From contig JANTGJ010000024.1 of the NCBI GenBank assembly GCA_024762975.1, forward strand, positions 1 through 32,838: a stretch of 32,838 nt of DNA, in the 5' to 3' direction. The position numbers and the translations under genes are program-made. Within the stretch, counting starts at the first letter, position 1. Every line of letters starts with the position of its first letter. The DNA comes from Candidatus Krumholzibacteriia bacterium. GTDB taxonomy: Bacteria; Krumholzibacteriota; Krumholzibacteriia; LZORAL124-64-63. A model generated the notes under the pieces. It saw nothing but the letters and a program-made list of their open reading frames with translations. It was not told the origin of the DNA and did not search any database. Shown here one piece after another: positions 8,092 to 17,741 of this stretch.

Positions 8092-8904
8092 CTACCAGTA
8101 CTTCTCCACGTGGATCTGGCCTTCCTGCTTCTTGGTGTGCTCGACGAAGCCCTGGCTCTCGAGCAGCTCGGTCATTCCCGTGATCATGCCCGGGTTGCCG
8201 CAGAGCATGATGTGGGTACGATCGGGCGATGGCGCGCGGCCCCAGGCCTCTTCCAGGACTCCGTCCTGCCACAGGCTCTGCACGAATCCGACCGGACCGT
8301 TCCAGGGTACGATTTCCCGGTCAGGCTCGTCGATGATCGGGTAATAATTGAAGGTCGGGCAGAAGCGCTGCATCGCGGTCAGCTCGCTGCGGTACCCCAG
8401 ATCCCAGCTGTTGCGGGCACCCAGCATGACGGCGACCTGCCGATCGGTACTCATCTCGACCTCACCGCGGAGCATGCTCATGTACGGTGCCAGGCCCGTG
8501 CCGGTCGCCACAAATACCAGGTCACTTCCTTCGGGAATCTCGTTCAGCGTAAACATGCCGCTGATCTTTTTGCCCAGGAACACCGGGTCTCCGGGCTCGA
8601 GCGCGAACAGGCGCGGGGTCAGTTCCCCCGAGCGGACCATGGTGATATAGAATTCGAGATAGTCACGCTGCTTCGAGGCCGAGGCGATCGAATAGGCGCG
8701 GCGAATCAGCTTGTCGGGATTCTTCGGCGGTTCTTCCGGATCCGAACGCGGTGTACGTTTCGCCGAGTAGGGCAGTCCCAGGATACCAAACTGGCCGGCC
8801 TCGAATTCGGGCAACTCCCATCCATCGGGCGATACGCGCAGAATCACCAATCCCGAAGCCACTTCGATCCTTTGCAAGAGTACGGCGTTCAACTCCTGAG
8901 CCAT
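8092..8904 (-). CDS. fpr: Ferredoxin--NADP reductase-like flavoprotein
   Basis: IRRAYSIASAS (FAD-binding RxYS), LVFVATGTGLAPYMSMLR, MLCGNPGMI, C-terminal VEKYW typical of Fpr-type reductases. Confidence 0.9.
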   Translation of the reverse strand: MAQELNAVLLQRIEVASGLVILRVSPDGWELPEFEAGQFGILGLPYSAKRTPRSDPEEPPKNPDKLIRRAYSIASASKQRDYLEFYITMVRSGELTPRLFALEPGDPVFLGKKISGMFTLNEIPEGSDLVFVATGTGLAPYMSMLRGEVEMSTDRQVAVMLGARNSWDLGYRSELTAMQRFCPTFNYYPIIDEPDREIVPWNGPVGFVQSLWQDGVLEEAWGRAPSPDRTHIMLCGNPGMITGMTELLESQGFVEHTKKQEGQIHVEKYW

Positions 8905-9163
8905 TTCCGACCTTTCCCGGGTTATGGAAGTGCGCCGCAAGTGCAAAATCGAAAGGATTGCACAAGCTGCGACGTGCGACATTCCAGACCAATAAGTCGA
9001 TAAATCCGTTGCCGCGCAAGGCGGATCGCAACTTCCGCCAATCGCTCCATCATAGAGGATTCCCGCATCGCTGTCGCCGAGGAAAAACCACCTCGCGAGG
9101 CCGCTCTTGCATTTGATCCGCTCCGGGGTGAAATTGACGGGACAATCCGGCCCCAGGTATCAG

Positions 9164-11113
9164 ATGTTCGAGAGAGGAACTCCCCGCTTGCATTCGTATA
9201 TGCGCATGATCCGGATGATCCGGCCCTACCTGACGCAGTTGATCCTTTCGATCTTCTTCATGATCCTGTTTTCGATTACGTCGATTTTCAGTATCACGAT
9301 GGTCTCTCCGTTCTTGCGTGCCCTGTTCCAGACCGAAGGGCCATCCCTGGTCAGCGAATTGGCGCCGGCTGGCGTTTCCACGGAGACCTCCGGGGTAGCG
9401 GACGACCCGGCAACCCCGCAGAACCCGTTTTCCCGGTTCGAGGCCTTCGTCAAGGGGCGCCTCCTCGGCGGCGTCAACGAGTACCTGCTCCAGGGCGATG
9501 ACCACGAGCGCCTGATCCGCATCTGCACTGTCATCTTCCTGCTGATCCTGGCCAAGAATCTGACCGGATACCTTCAGGCCATCCTGATGGCCTACGTTGG
9601 GCAGGCGATCATCCGTGACCTGCGCGACGCACTGTTCCTCAAGTTCACGTCGTTGCCCCTGTCGTTCTTCCATCAGCACAAGGCCGGCGAGTTGATGAGC
9701 CGGGCCACCAACGACGTTCAGATCGCGCACAACTGCGTGAACATCAGTTTCACCAATCTCGTCCGGGATCCCATCTTCATCGTGATGTACTTCGCGATGG
9801 CCTTCATCCTGAGCTGGAAACTGACGCTGATGGCCGTGATCCTGATGCCCGTCTCGCTGATCGGCATCGTCCAGATCGGCAAGAAGATGCGCAAGTACAG
9901 CCACCGCCAGCAGGAGAAGCTCGCCAGTTTGACCGCCGTACTGCATGAGACGATCTATGGGATCCGCGTGATCAAAGCGTTTGCCATGGAGCATTTCGAA
10001 AACCGAAAGTTCCTGGACCATTCCCAGCGCCTGTTCAGCGAGGTGTTTCGCATTCACCGGGTGGGCCGAGCAACATCACCCATGACCGAGCAGTTGTCGG
10101 TCATGGTGGGGCTGGCTCTGCTGTGGTACGGCGGCCGCCTCGTACTGGAAGGCAATTCGCTGGAGGCGGATCATTTCCTGCTGTTCCTGTTCCTGATTTT
10201 CTCCCTGGTTCACCCGATCAAGGAACTGGGCACGGTGCACACGAAGATCCAGGAAGGGATGGCGGCGGCGGACCGGATTTTCGAAGTACTGGATACCGAG
10301 CCCGAAGTGGAGGATCCCAGTGAGGGCGAGGTGCTGGAGAACCCGACCGGCCGCATCGAATTCGAAAACGTCGAGTTTTCCTATCTGCCCGGTGAACCGG
10401 TGCTTCGGGGGATCGACTTCTGCGTTCAGCCCGGAGAAATGATTGCACTGGTCGGTAGCAGCGGCGGCGGGAAATCCACGTTGATCGATCTGATCCCCCG
10501 CTTCTACGATCCGACTTCCGGCTGTGTGCGCATCGATGGCAAGGATCTGCGGGAGCTGAACCTGGCCTCGTTGCGCCGGGAAATGGGCATCGTCACGCAG
10601 GAAGTGATTCTTTTCAACGACACGGTCGGCAACAACATCGCGTACGGTGCGGCCGACGTCCCGCCGGAGAAAATCGAGGCGGCGGCGCGGGCGGCCAACG
10701 CACACGATTTCATCTCGCGCATGCCCGAGGGCTACGAAACCGTCATCGGTGACCGGGGTGTGAAGCTTTCCGGGGGCCAGCGGCAGCGCCTGTCGATCGC
10801 GCGAGCGATCCTGAAGGACCCGAAGATCCTGTTGCTGGATGAAGCCACCAGCGCACTGGACACCGAGTCCGAACTGCTGGTGCAGGAAGCCATCGATCGT
10901 CTGGTGCAAAGCCGCACGACGATCGTCATCGCGCACCGTCTGTCGACCATCAAGAACGTGGACCGGATCTACGTACTGGATGGAGGTCGTTTCGTACAGC
11001 AGGGAACCCACGACGAATTGTTGGGGCGGCCGGGGTTGTATCGGGAGCTGTACAATCTGCAGTTCCGCGACGGCGCGGGGCCGGATCAGGCCCCCGACAG
11101 TTCCAGGAAATAA
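9164..11113 (+). CDS. ABC exporter, fused TMD-NBD (MsbA/lipid exporter-like)
   Basis: Membrane domain followed by Walker A GSSGGGKSTLIDL, signature LSGGQRQRLSIARAIL, Walker B ILLLDEATSALD. Start 9164 or 9200. Confidence 0.93.
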   Translation: MFERGTPRLHSYMRMIRMIRPYLTQLILSIFFMILFSITSIFSITMVSPFLRALFQTEGPSLVSELAPAGVSTETSGVADDPATPQNPFSRFEAFVKGRLLGGVNEYLLQGDDHERLIRICTVIFLLILAKNLTGYLQAILMAYVGQAIIRDLRDALFLKFTSLPLSFFHQHKAGELMSRATNDVQIAHNCVNISFTNLVRDPIFIVMYFAMAFILSWKLTLMAVILMPVSLIGIVQIGKKMRKYSHRQQEKLASLTAVLHETIYGIRVIKAFAMEHFENRKFLDHSQRLFSEVFRIHRVGRATSPMTEQLSVMVGLALLWYGGRLVLEGNSLEADHFLLFLFLIFSLVHPIKELGTVHTKIQEGMAAADRIFEVLDTEPEVEDPSEGEVLENPTGRIEFENVEFSYLPGEPVLRGIDFCVQPGEMIALVGSSGGGKSTLIDLIPRFYDPTSGCVRIDGKDLRELNLASLRREMGIVTQEVILFNDTVGNNIAYGAADVPPEKIEAAARAANAHDFISRMPEGYETVIGDRGVKLSGGQRQRLSIARAILKDPKILLLDEATSALDTESELLVQEAIDRLVQSRTTIVIAHRLSTIKNVDRIYVLDGGRFVQQGTHDELLGRPGLYRELYNLQFRDGAGPDQAPDSSRK

Positions 11114-12186
11114 CCTTCCAGTTCTTCCAACATGCGCTCGAATCCGAACCGCTCCCGGGCCTGTTCGGATCCGCGGGCACCCAGCCGCGCACGGAGTTCC
11201 GGATCAGCCAGCACTTGCAGCAGGCGCTCCGTCCAGGCGCGCGGATCGTCCGGATCGATCAGGTATCCCGTCCCCCCCTCGTCCACGATTTCCGGCAGGT
11301 TGCTGGTATTGGCCGCAACCACCGGCAGACTCGCGGCCATCGCTTCGACCAATACGTAGCCGAAGCCTTCCATCAGGGCCGGATGTGCCAACAGGTCCAT
11401 TCCACAGATCAGGTCCGGTACGTCGTCCCGGAAACCGGTCAGAACCAGGTGATCGGAGACACCGAGCCGCGAGGCCTCGTTTTCGAGGACGTCCCGCTGA
11501 TCGCCCTCACCGATGACCCACAGTCTCAGTTCCGGGTATCGTTCGACGAGCGTCGGCAGACTGCGCAGGACCAGGATGTGATTCTTGCGGGTTGTCAATT
11601 CGCCCACCATCCCGATCACCGGAACCCCCAGCGGGGTCCCCAACTTGTGCCGGGCCTCGGCGCGCCGCTCGGCAGTGTTGCCGTAGCGATCCAAATGCAG
11701 ACCATTGTAGATCGTGCGCACCCGGCCCGGCGGCAACCAGGGAGCACTCCGGTACAACGTCTCGGACGTGGCCCGGCTGTTGGCGATGATGCCCGAGGCG
11801 ACATGCCGCCATGCCCAACGGTGCGAGATCTTGCCGCCCAGCGGCGACTGCGATCCGACGCGGGGCACCACGGCCCGAACTCCGGCCAGGCGCGCAGCCG
11901 GTCCGGCGATGCGCAGCACCCGCTGCATATTGGTGCACAGGACATCGATACGCTCCCGGCGGCAGTACTGATGGAACCGCCAAAAAGTCCGGGGATCAAA
12001 GTCCCCGCGAAAATCCATTTCAATGTTGTCGATTCCGCGTTCGGAGGCACGACCGATCAACTCGCTGCCGGGGCGACCGGCCAATCCCACGCGATGCCCG
12101 CGGCTCCGCATACCCTCCACGGCGGAGAGCATCCAGTTCTCGCCTCCGCCCCAGGTCGCGATGCTGCTGGCAAATAGGAGATTCAT
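11086..12186 (-). CDS. Glycosyltransferase family 4 (GT-B) protein
   Basis: MNLLFASSIATWGGGENWMLSAVEGMRSRGH...GMVGELTTRKNH...LLAHPALMEGFGYVLVEAMAASLPVVAANTSNLPEIV: GT4 fold with EGFGYVLVEAMA motif. Confidence 0.92.
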   Translation of the reverse strand: MNLLFASSIATWGGGENWMLSAVEGMRSRGHRVGLAGRPGSELIGRASERGIDNIEMDFRGDFDPRTFWRFHQYCRRERIDVLCTNMQRVLRIAGPAARLAGVRAVVPRVGSQSPLGGKISHRWAWRHVASGIIANSRATSETLYRSAPWLPPGRVRTIYNGLHLDRYGNTAERRAEARHKLGTPLGVPVIGMVGELTTRKNHILVLRSLPTLVERYPELRLWVIGEGDQRDVLENEASRLGVSDHLVLTGFRDDVPDLICGMDLLAHPALMEGFGYVLVEAMAASLPVVAANTSNLPEIVDEGGTGYLIDPDDPRAWTERLLQVLADPELRARLGARGSEQARERFGFERMLEELEGYFLELSGA

Positions 12187-12394
12187 CCCGCTTCCTTCCC
12201 GGTGTTCGTGCCGACGGGGAAAACTAACACGCCGCTGACGCACGAGAAAGTCCGTCGTGCACGGGGCGAATTGCAACCCGATTCCCGCAGGCGCGTACTG
12301 GTTGCTCGATCCAGAACACAGGTGTAGGCTCGCAACATCCCGAAGTGCCGCTCACCGGACCGCCCGGCAATCGACTGAAAGGAACCCCGACCTC

Positions 12395-13312
12395 ATGCGC
12401 AAACGACCCGGATGCTTCAAGACCGGCTGCTTCGGCTGCCTGGGCGTGCTGGCCATCATTGTCCTGATCGTGGGGATCAACCTGCTGATCGCCTGGAGCC
12501 GCATCGGGGATTCACGGATCCAGGATCGCGAATTGAGCCCGTCCGCGCAGATCCAATCCGTTCCGGCAGCGGACGGACAGGCCCCGATCGATCCGAAGGC
12601 CGCGGGTCGCGTGATGCTGAATCTATCCCAGGGAGAGTTTCACCTGTACCCCGCCGATCCCGGTGAAGGGCTGAAGGTGCAGGCGCGGTACGACCAGGAT
12701 GTTTTCCAACTGGATGAGAATTTCACGACGCCCCCGGATTCGGCCTGGACCTATTCGATCGAATTCTACCGCACGATGCCCTGGATGCAGGCGCTGTTCC
12801 GGAAACTCCTGGACCATGCCGAGGATCCGGTGGTGAAGATCTATCTGCCTCGTGATGTACCGATCGAGTTGGGCCTGATCATCCAGGAAGGCGGCATGGA
12901 AGCCGATCTGGGCGGGCTTTGGCTGATCGACGCGGAGATCCTGTTCAACAAGGGCGGTTTTGCGCTGGACATCAGCGAACCGATGCGCGAGCCCCTCAAG
13001 CGACTGAAGATCCACGGCTCGATGGGCGGAGTCGAGGCCACCCGCCTGGGCAACGCCAGTCCCTCGTTCCTGGACATGGACTACCAGATGGGCGGCGCGG
13101 ACATCGATCTGGGCGGCGCCTGGCAGAACGATTGCGCCATCGATCTGAGTGTGCGGATGGGCGGCATTTCGGTCGTTGCGCCAGCCGACGTACGCGTCGC
13201 CGGTGTGCCCACGATCAGCAGTCCTGCCCTCCAGGAGGACCGTGAGGTTCCCCTGCCTCTCCTGACCTTCAACATGAAGCAGAGTATGGGCGAGATTCAG
13301 GTCGATCAGTAG
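12395..13312 (+). CDS. N-terminally membrane-anchored protein of unknown function
   Basis: One TM after MRKRPGCFKTGCFGCLGVLAIIVLIVGINLLIAW; glycine-rich beta-repetitive C-terminal part (HGSMGGVEATRLGNA...DYQMGGADIDLGGAW...VRMGGISVVAP), loosely like LiaF/'toast-rack'-type domains. Confidence 0.75.
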   Translation: MRKRPGCFKTGCFGCLGVLAIIVLIVGINLLIAWSRIGDSRIQDRELSPSAQIQSVPAADGQAPIDPKAAGRVMLNLSQGEFHLYPADPGEGLKVQARYDQDVFQLDENFTTPPDSAWTYSIEFYRTMPWMQALFRKLLDHAEDPVVKIYLPRDVPIELGLIIQEGGMEADLGGLWLIDAEILFNKGGFALDISEPMREPLKRLKIHGSMGGVEATRLGNASPSFLDMDYQMGGADIDLGGAWQNDCAIDLSVRMGGISVVAPADVRVAGVPTISSPALQEDREVPLPLLTFNMKQSMGEIQVDQ

Positions 13313-13357
13313 CGGCTGGCTGCGCCTCAAACCCTGGGAACCCTTCGCGATCGAACA

Positions 13358-13387
13358 CAAAAAAGCCCGCCCCGGTAAGGGGCGGGC
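13358..13387 (-). terminator. Intrinsic terminator of the por operon (minus strand)
   Basis: Minus strand: GCCCGCCCC-TTACC-GGGGCGGGC followed by TTTTTTG. Confidence 0.85.
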
Positions 13388-13411
13388 TTCATCGTTGCAG
13401 GCGGATTGCCG

Positions 13412-14356
13412 CTACTTCGCGGTCATCTCCTCCAGCTTCAACAGCTTCTCCCACTGCTCATCGACGTACGTCTGGATATTTTCCAGGATCGCCTCGTTAC
13501 CCGGGCGGAAGAGGTGCTTGAAGCGGCCCTGCTGCTTCATCCAGTTCTCCATCGGAGAACGTTCCTTGGGTTTCTGGTTGATCTTGTAGACACCGTTTTC
13601 GACCTCGAAGAGCGGCCAGAAATTGGATTCCACGGCCTCCTTCGCCAACTGCATACCGATCGCGGTATCAAAGTGCCAGCCCACCGGGCAGGGCATCAGG
13701 ATGTTCAGGAATGCGGGACCATCCACGGCCAGTGCCTTTTCCACCTTGGTGGCCAGATCCTTCCAGTGGAAGGGCGTGGTCTGGGCCACGTAGGGGATAT
13801 TGTGCGCCACCATGATCTTGGTCAGATCCTTGCGATTCTGCTCCTTGCCCTGCTTGACCTTGCCGGCCGGCGCAGTCGAGGTGAACGCACCCAGGGGTGT
13901 CGCACTCGAACGCTGGATGCCGGTGTTCATGTAGGCCTCGTTGTCGTAGCAGACGTAGACCATGTTGTGGCCACGCTCCATCGCGCCGGACAGGGACTGC
14001 AGACCGATGTCGTAGGTCCCGCCGTCACCGCCGAAAGCGATGAAGTTCTTGCGCCCGGTTTCCTCGCGGGGCAGATCGCCACGCTTCTTCAGAGCCCGGT
14101 ACGCGGTTTCAGCACCGCTGACCGTAGCTGCGCAGTTCTCGAACGCGCTGTGGATGAATGAGGTACGCCATGCCGTATACGGAAAGATGGTCGTGACCAC
14201 TTCCATGCAACCGGTGGCGCCACCGACGACCGTATTCTGACCTGCGGTCAGCATGATCTGACGCAGGATATTCGAGCCGGTGCAACCGGCGCAGGCGCGA
14301 TGTCCTCCGGTCAGGAGTTCTTCGTGCTGCGTCAACTGCTTGAGATTGACAGCCAT
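13412..14356 (-). CDS. porB: 2-oxoacid (pyruvate):ferredoxin oxidoreductase beta subunit
   Basis: GGHRACAGCTGSNILRQ, TPP motif FGGDGGTYDIGLQSLSGAMERGHNMVYVCYDNEAYMNTG. Confidence 0.93.
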   Translation of the reverse strand: MAVNLKQLTQHEELLTGGHRACAGCTGSNILRQIMLTAGQNTVVGGATGCMEVVTTIFPYTAWRTSFIHSAFENCAATVSGAETAYRALKKRGDLPREETGRKNFIAFGGDGGTYDIGLQSLSGAMERGHNMVYVCYDNEAYMNTGIQRSSATPLGAFTSTAPAGKVKQGKEQNRKDLTKIMVAHNIPYVAQTTPFHWKDLATKVEKALAVDGPAFLNILMPCPVGWHFDTAIGMQLAKEAVESNFWPLFEVENGVYKINQKPKERSPMENWMKQQGRFKHLFRPGNEAILENIQTYVDEQWEKLLKLEEMTAK

Positions 14357-14372
14357 TTCGATTCCTCCTTCC

Positions 14373-15548
14373 CTAGGACCTGATACCCAGGAGATTGATC
14401 AACTGAAGTTCCTCGCCTGCGGCGACCTTCTGAAGGTCGTCAATCACTTCCTCGACCTGATGCAGATCGAAATCGCGACCACCGAGACCGTAGATATAGT
14501 TGTTCACCGGAACCTGCTGTCCGTACATCGCCGAACGGGTTTCCATGAACACGGGACCACCCTGGCCGCCGAAACTTGCGCTCCGGTCTAAAACGGCAAC
14601 CGCTTTGCGGCCCGCCAATTTTTCGGCAATCATCTGCACCGGGAAAGGACGGAACATGCGAATCTTCAGCAGACCCACCTTGACCCCCTTCTCGCGGTAC
14701 TCGTCGATGACGTCCTTGCAGGTACCAGCACTGGAGCCCAATACGACGATCACCAATTCGGCGTCGTCCATGGCGTATTCTTCACAGAACTGGTAGGTGC
14801 GGCCGGTCAAGGCGCCGAATTCCTCGCTGACGCTCTGTACGATGCCCGGGACACGTTCATAGGTCGCCAGTTGGCTGGCCTTGTGCTCGAAGTAGTAATC
14901 CGTCAAATCGAGCGGGCCGACGGTGACCGGATTTTCCGGATCGAGCAGCGTGTAGGCGTGCTTGTATTTGCCAATGAAGTCATACGCCGCATCGTCGGGC
15001 AGCATGTGCAGGGCATCAGCAGTGTGGCTGATGATGAAGCCATCGTAGTTGACCATCACCGGCAACCGGACGTCCATGTGCTCGCCGATGCGCCAGGCCA
15101 TGACCGCATTGTCATACGATTCCTGGGCATTCTCACTGAACAGATGGATCCAACCCGCGTCCCGTCCGCCCATCGAGTCGGAGTGATCGCAGTGGATGTT
15201 GATGTTGCCGCTCAAGGCCCGATTCACGAGCGCCATGCAGATCGGAAGCCGCAGACTGGCCGCAACGTAGACGATCTCCCACATCAGCGCGAAACCGGCG
15301 CTGCTGGTGGCCGTGAAGGTACGTGCGCCGGCGGCGGCCGAGCCGACCGCGGCACTCATGGCCGAGTGTTCACTCTCGACCAGGATCATTTCCGTTTCCG
15401 TTTCGCCATTGGCGACGAACTCGGCGAATTTGTGCATCATCTCGGTCTGGGGCGTGATCGGGAAAGCCGAAGCGACGTGTGGCCGGGCCTGTTTGAAAGC
15501 ATAGGCCACCGCTTCGTTTCCGGACAGCGCCACGAGTTTCTGTTCCAT
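14373..15548 (-). CDS. porA: 2-oxoacid (pyruvate):ferredoxin oxidoreductase alpha subunit
   Basis: SGNEAVAYAFKQARPHVASAFPITPQTEMMHKFAEFVANG...ATSSAGFALMWE; adjacent to porB. Confidence 0.93.
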   Translation of the reverse strand: MEQKLVALSGNEAVAYAFKQARPHVASAFPITPQTEMMHKFAEFVANGETETEMILVESEHSAMSAAVGSAAAGARTFTATSSAGFALMWEIVYVAASLRLPICMALVNRALSGNINIHCDHSDSMGGRDAGWIHLFSENAQESYDNAVMAWRIGEHMDVRLPVMVNYDGFIISHTADALHMLPDDAAYDFIGKYKHAYTLLDPENPVTVGPLDLTDYYFEHKASQLATYERVPGIVQSVSEEFGALTGRTYQFCEEYAMDDAELVIVVLGSSAGTCKDVIDEYREKGVKVGLLKIRMFRPFPVQMIAEKLAGRKAVAVLDRSASFGGQGGPVFMETRSAMYGQQVPVNNYIYGLGGRDFDLHQVEEVIDDLQKVAAGEELQLINLLGIRS

Positions 15549-15571
15549 GACTCTTCCTTTCCGGCGTTAGC

Positions 15572-15880
15572 CTATTTTTCCTCGCGGACCATGACCAGAG
15601 CGGCCTTACCCTTTTTCGCGGGCGGGCACTCGGTCGCACAGATTCCGCAACCCTTGCAGTGATCCAGGATGATCCCCTTCATTTTGGGCTTGTCACCGGA
15701 TGTATCGATATCGATGGCCGAATCCGGGCAGTAGATCCAGCAGAACATGCAATGGATGCAGTTCTCCTCGACAAACTGGGGAACAAAGGTACGCCAATCA
15801 CCGGTTTGATAGTCGTGGGCGTTCCCTGCTTCCCGGATGATCCCGCCCTCGTGCAGTTCGGAATTTTTCAGGAAACTCAT
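15572..15880 (-). CDS. porD: 2-oxoacid (pyruvate):ferredoxin oxidoreductase delta subunit, 2x[4Fe-4S]
   Basis: Two intact CxxCxxCxxxCP motifs: CIHCMFCWIYCP and CKGCGICATECP; ATGA overlap with porG. Confidence 0.93.
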   Translation of the reverse strand: MSFLKNSELHEGGIIREAGNAHDYQTGDWRTFVPQFVEENCIHCMFCWIYCPDSAIDIDTSGDKPKMKGIILDHCKGCGICATECPPAKKGKAALVMVREEK

Positions 15881-16458
15881 GCTGACACCAACTCCTTGTT
15901 GGCCCGCTCGACCGCGGCCAGGTTTCCGTCGATCACCTTTTGGGAAAACTTCGCCCCCAGTTGTTCGACGAGCGCGGTCTGCAGATCCTTGACCGACATC
16001 ATATCGTCCACAGCCAGCAGGGCACCGATCATCGGCATATTCGGGATGGGCCGACCGATCGTATCCAGGGCAATGCCCGTAGCGTCGACGGTGTGTACGG
16101 CCGCGCCGGGCACATTCAGCTTCTTGCTGATGGCAGCCGGCGTCTCGGTCGTGTTGACGATGAAAACCGTGTTTTCGCCGACACCGGCGGTCACACCCGC
16201 AGCAGGAGAGTCCAGCAGGGACGGATCCAGGATGATGACGATGCCGGGATTCTCGATCATGCAGTGGCGGCGAATCGGGTTTTCGGAGATTCGGGTGTAG
16301 CCCCTCATCGGAGCTCCTCTCCGCTCGGGACCATACTCGGGGAACCCCTGCCCGTATTTGCCCTGCGTTAGGACCGATTCGGCCAGGAACATGGCTGCTG
16401 TCTTAGCACCCTGTCCACCCCGCGCATGCCAGCGGATTTCAACCATCTGACCTGCCAT
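15877..16458 (-). CDS. porG: 2-oxoacid (pyruvate):ferredoxin oxidoreductase gamma subunit
   Basis: MVEIRWHARGGQGAKTAAMFLAESVLTQGKYGQGFPEYGPERRGAPMRGYTRIS; AAAGGAG Shine-Dalgarno upstream. Confidence 0.93.
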   Translation of the reverse strand: MAGQMVEIRWHARGGQGAKTAAMFLAESVLTQGKYGQGFPEYGPERRGAPMRGYTRISENPIRRHCMIENPGIVIILDPSLLDSPAAGVTAGVGENTVFIVNTTETPAAISKKLNVPGAAVHTVDATGIALDTIGRPIPNMPMIGALLAVDDMMSVKDLQTALVEQLGAKFSQKVIDGNLAAVERANKELVSA

Positions 16459-16510
16459 TGTCTCTACTCCTTTGATGGAAATCCCGAGTCCGGGGGTGTA
16501 CTATGGAACG

Positions 16511-16542
16511 GCCCCGGCGGGGCAAAAGTAGCCCTCCGGGGC
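16511..16542. other. Long imperfect hairpin in the porG/aroB divergent intergenic region
   Basis: GCCCCGG-CG-GGGC-AAAAGTA-GCCC-T-CCGGGGC: 7-bp outer stem, small internal loop, 4-bp inner stem, 7-nt loop. TACTAT -10-like hexamer at 16499-16504 on +. Confidence 0.45.
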
Positions 16543-16577
16543 AGTGGAAACAAGGGAAACCCTACGGGGGAATTCGT

Positions 16578-17720
16578 TTGAAAAGGCACTCCGATTCTCA
16601 ATTGATCGACATGGAGCTGGACGGCAGGAAGAGCCGACTCGTACTCGGCCCGCTGGCCTGTCTGGAACTCCATAAATACGTTCGCCACAGTGCTCCGGTC
16701 TACCTCGTGGACAAGACCGTAGCCGAATTGCACGCGCCCTGGCTGGACAATATCCAGGCCGAGTGTCCGCGCGGCGGAGGATCCGTCTATCACCTCCCGG
16801 CGGGGGAGAAGTGCAAGTCGATGGCCGTGTTGGACGAGGTTTTCCACTGGCTGGCCGAGCGAGCCCTCCCCCGGGACGGCACGATCGTGGGCATGGGCGG
16901 CGGAGCGGCGTTGGACCTGGCAGGCATGGCTGCCGCGACCTGGCGCCGAGGTGTCGACTATGTCGCACTGCCGACGACCCTGCTGGCCATGGTCGACGCC
17001 TCGCTGGGCGGCAAGACGGGACTGAATACGGCTGGCCTGAAGAATCCGGTCGGTTGCTTCCATCCCGCACTGGCGATTCTGGCCGATTGCGGTTTCCTGG
17101 CCACCCTGCCGCGCCGCCGTTGGCGCGAAGGCATGGCCGAGATGATCAAGACGGCCGCTCTGGGCGATGTCCATCTATTTGACGAACTGCACTCCACTCG
17201 TGACCGACTGGGGCAATACCTGCGCAATGGCCCGGCCGACGAACCGGTACCCGGGATCCTTGGCGCCCTTCCCTGGCAGGACTGGATTGCGCGGACCGCC
17301 GCGGTGAAGGCCTCCCTGGTGACCCGGGATTTTCGGGAAAAGGGCCCACGCAAGGCGCTGAACCTGGGCCACACGCTGGGACATGTCCTGGAGGCTCGAG
17401 CGATGGAGCAGGGAGAGGACCTCGGGCACGGGCAGGCCGTTGCGATCGGGATGGCGGTTGTTTTCCGCATTGCGGCCGAACGCGGTACCTGCCCGCTGGC
17501 CTCGGCAGTCCAGGTACTGGAAATCCTCGACGCCTGCGGTCTGCCCACGACCTACCCGGTCTTTGCACCCGAGGAGATCGAACGGTTGCTGGCCGGAGAC
17601 AAGAAAGGATCCACACGGGCAGGCCTTCGATGGATCCTGCCCGTACGGATCGGGAAGATGGATCTGAACGGCCGGGTTTCGACCGAGGAGATCCTGCGCT
17701 GGCTCGACGAGCCGCGCTGA
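16578..17720 (+). CDS. aroB: 3-dehydroquinate synthase
   Basis: GMGGGAALDLAGMAAATWRRGVDYVALPTTLLAMVDASLGGKTGLNTAGLKNPVGCFHP; AEMIKTAAL; LNLGHTLGH; GHGQAVAIGM. Start uncertain (ATG 16503, TTG 16578 or ATG 16611). Confidence 0.88.
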   Translation: MKRHSDSQLIDMELDGRKSRLVLGPLACLELHKYVRHSAPVYLVDKTVAELHAPWLDNIQAECPRGGGSVYHLPAGEKCKSMAVLDEVFHWLAERALPRDGTIVGMGGGAALDLAGMAAATWRRGVDYVALPTTLLAMVDASLGGKTGLNTAGLKNPVGCFHPALAILADCGFLATLPRRRWREGMAEMIKTAALGDVHLFDELHSTRDRLGQYLRNGPADEPVPGILGALPWQDWIARTAAVKASLVTRDFREKGPRKALNLGHTLGHVLEARAMEQGEDLGHGQAVAIGMAVVFRIAAERGTCPLASAVQVLEILDACGLPTTYPVFAPEEIERLLAGDKKGSTRAGLRWILPVRIGKMDLNGRVSTEEILRWLDEPR

Positions 17721-17741
17721 ATCACTCTTGCGCGGACTGGA

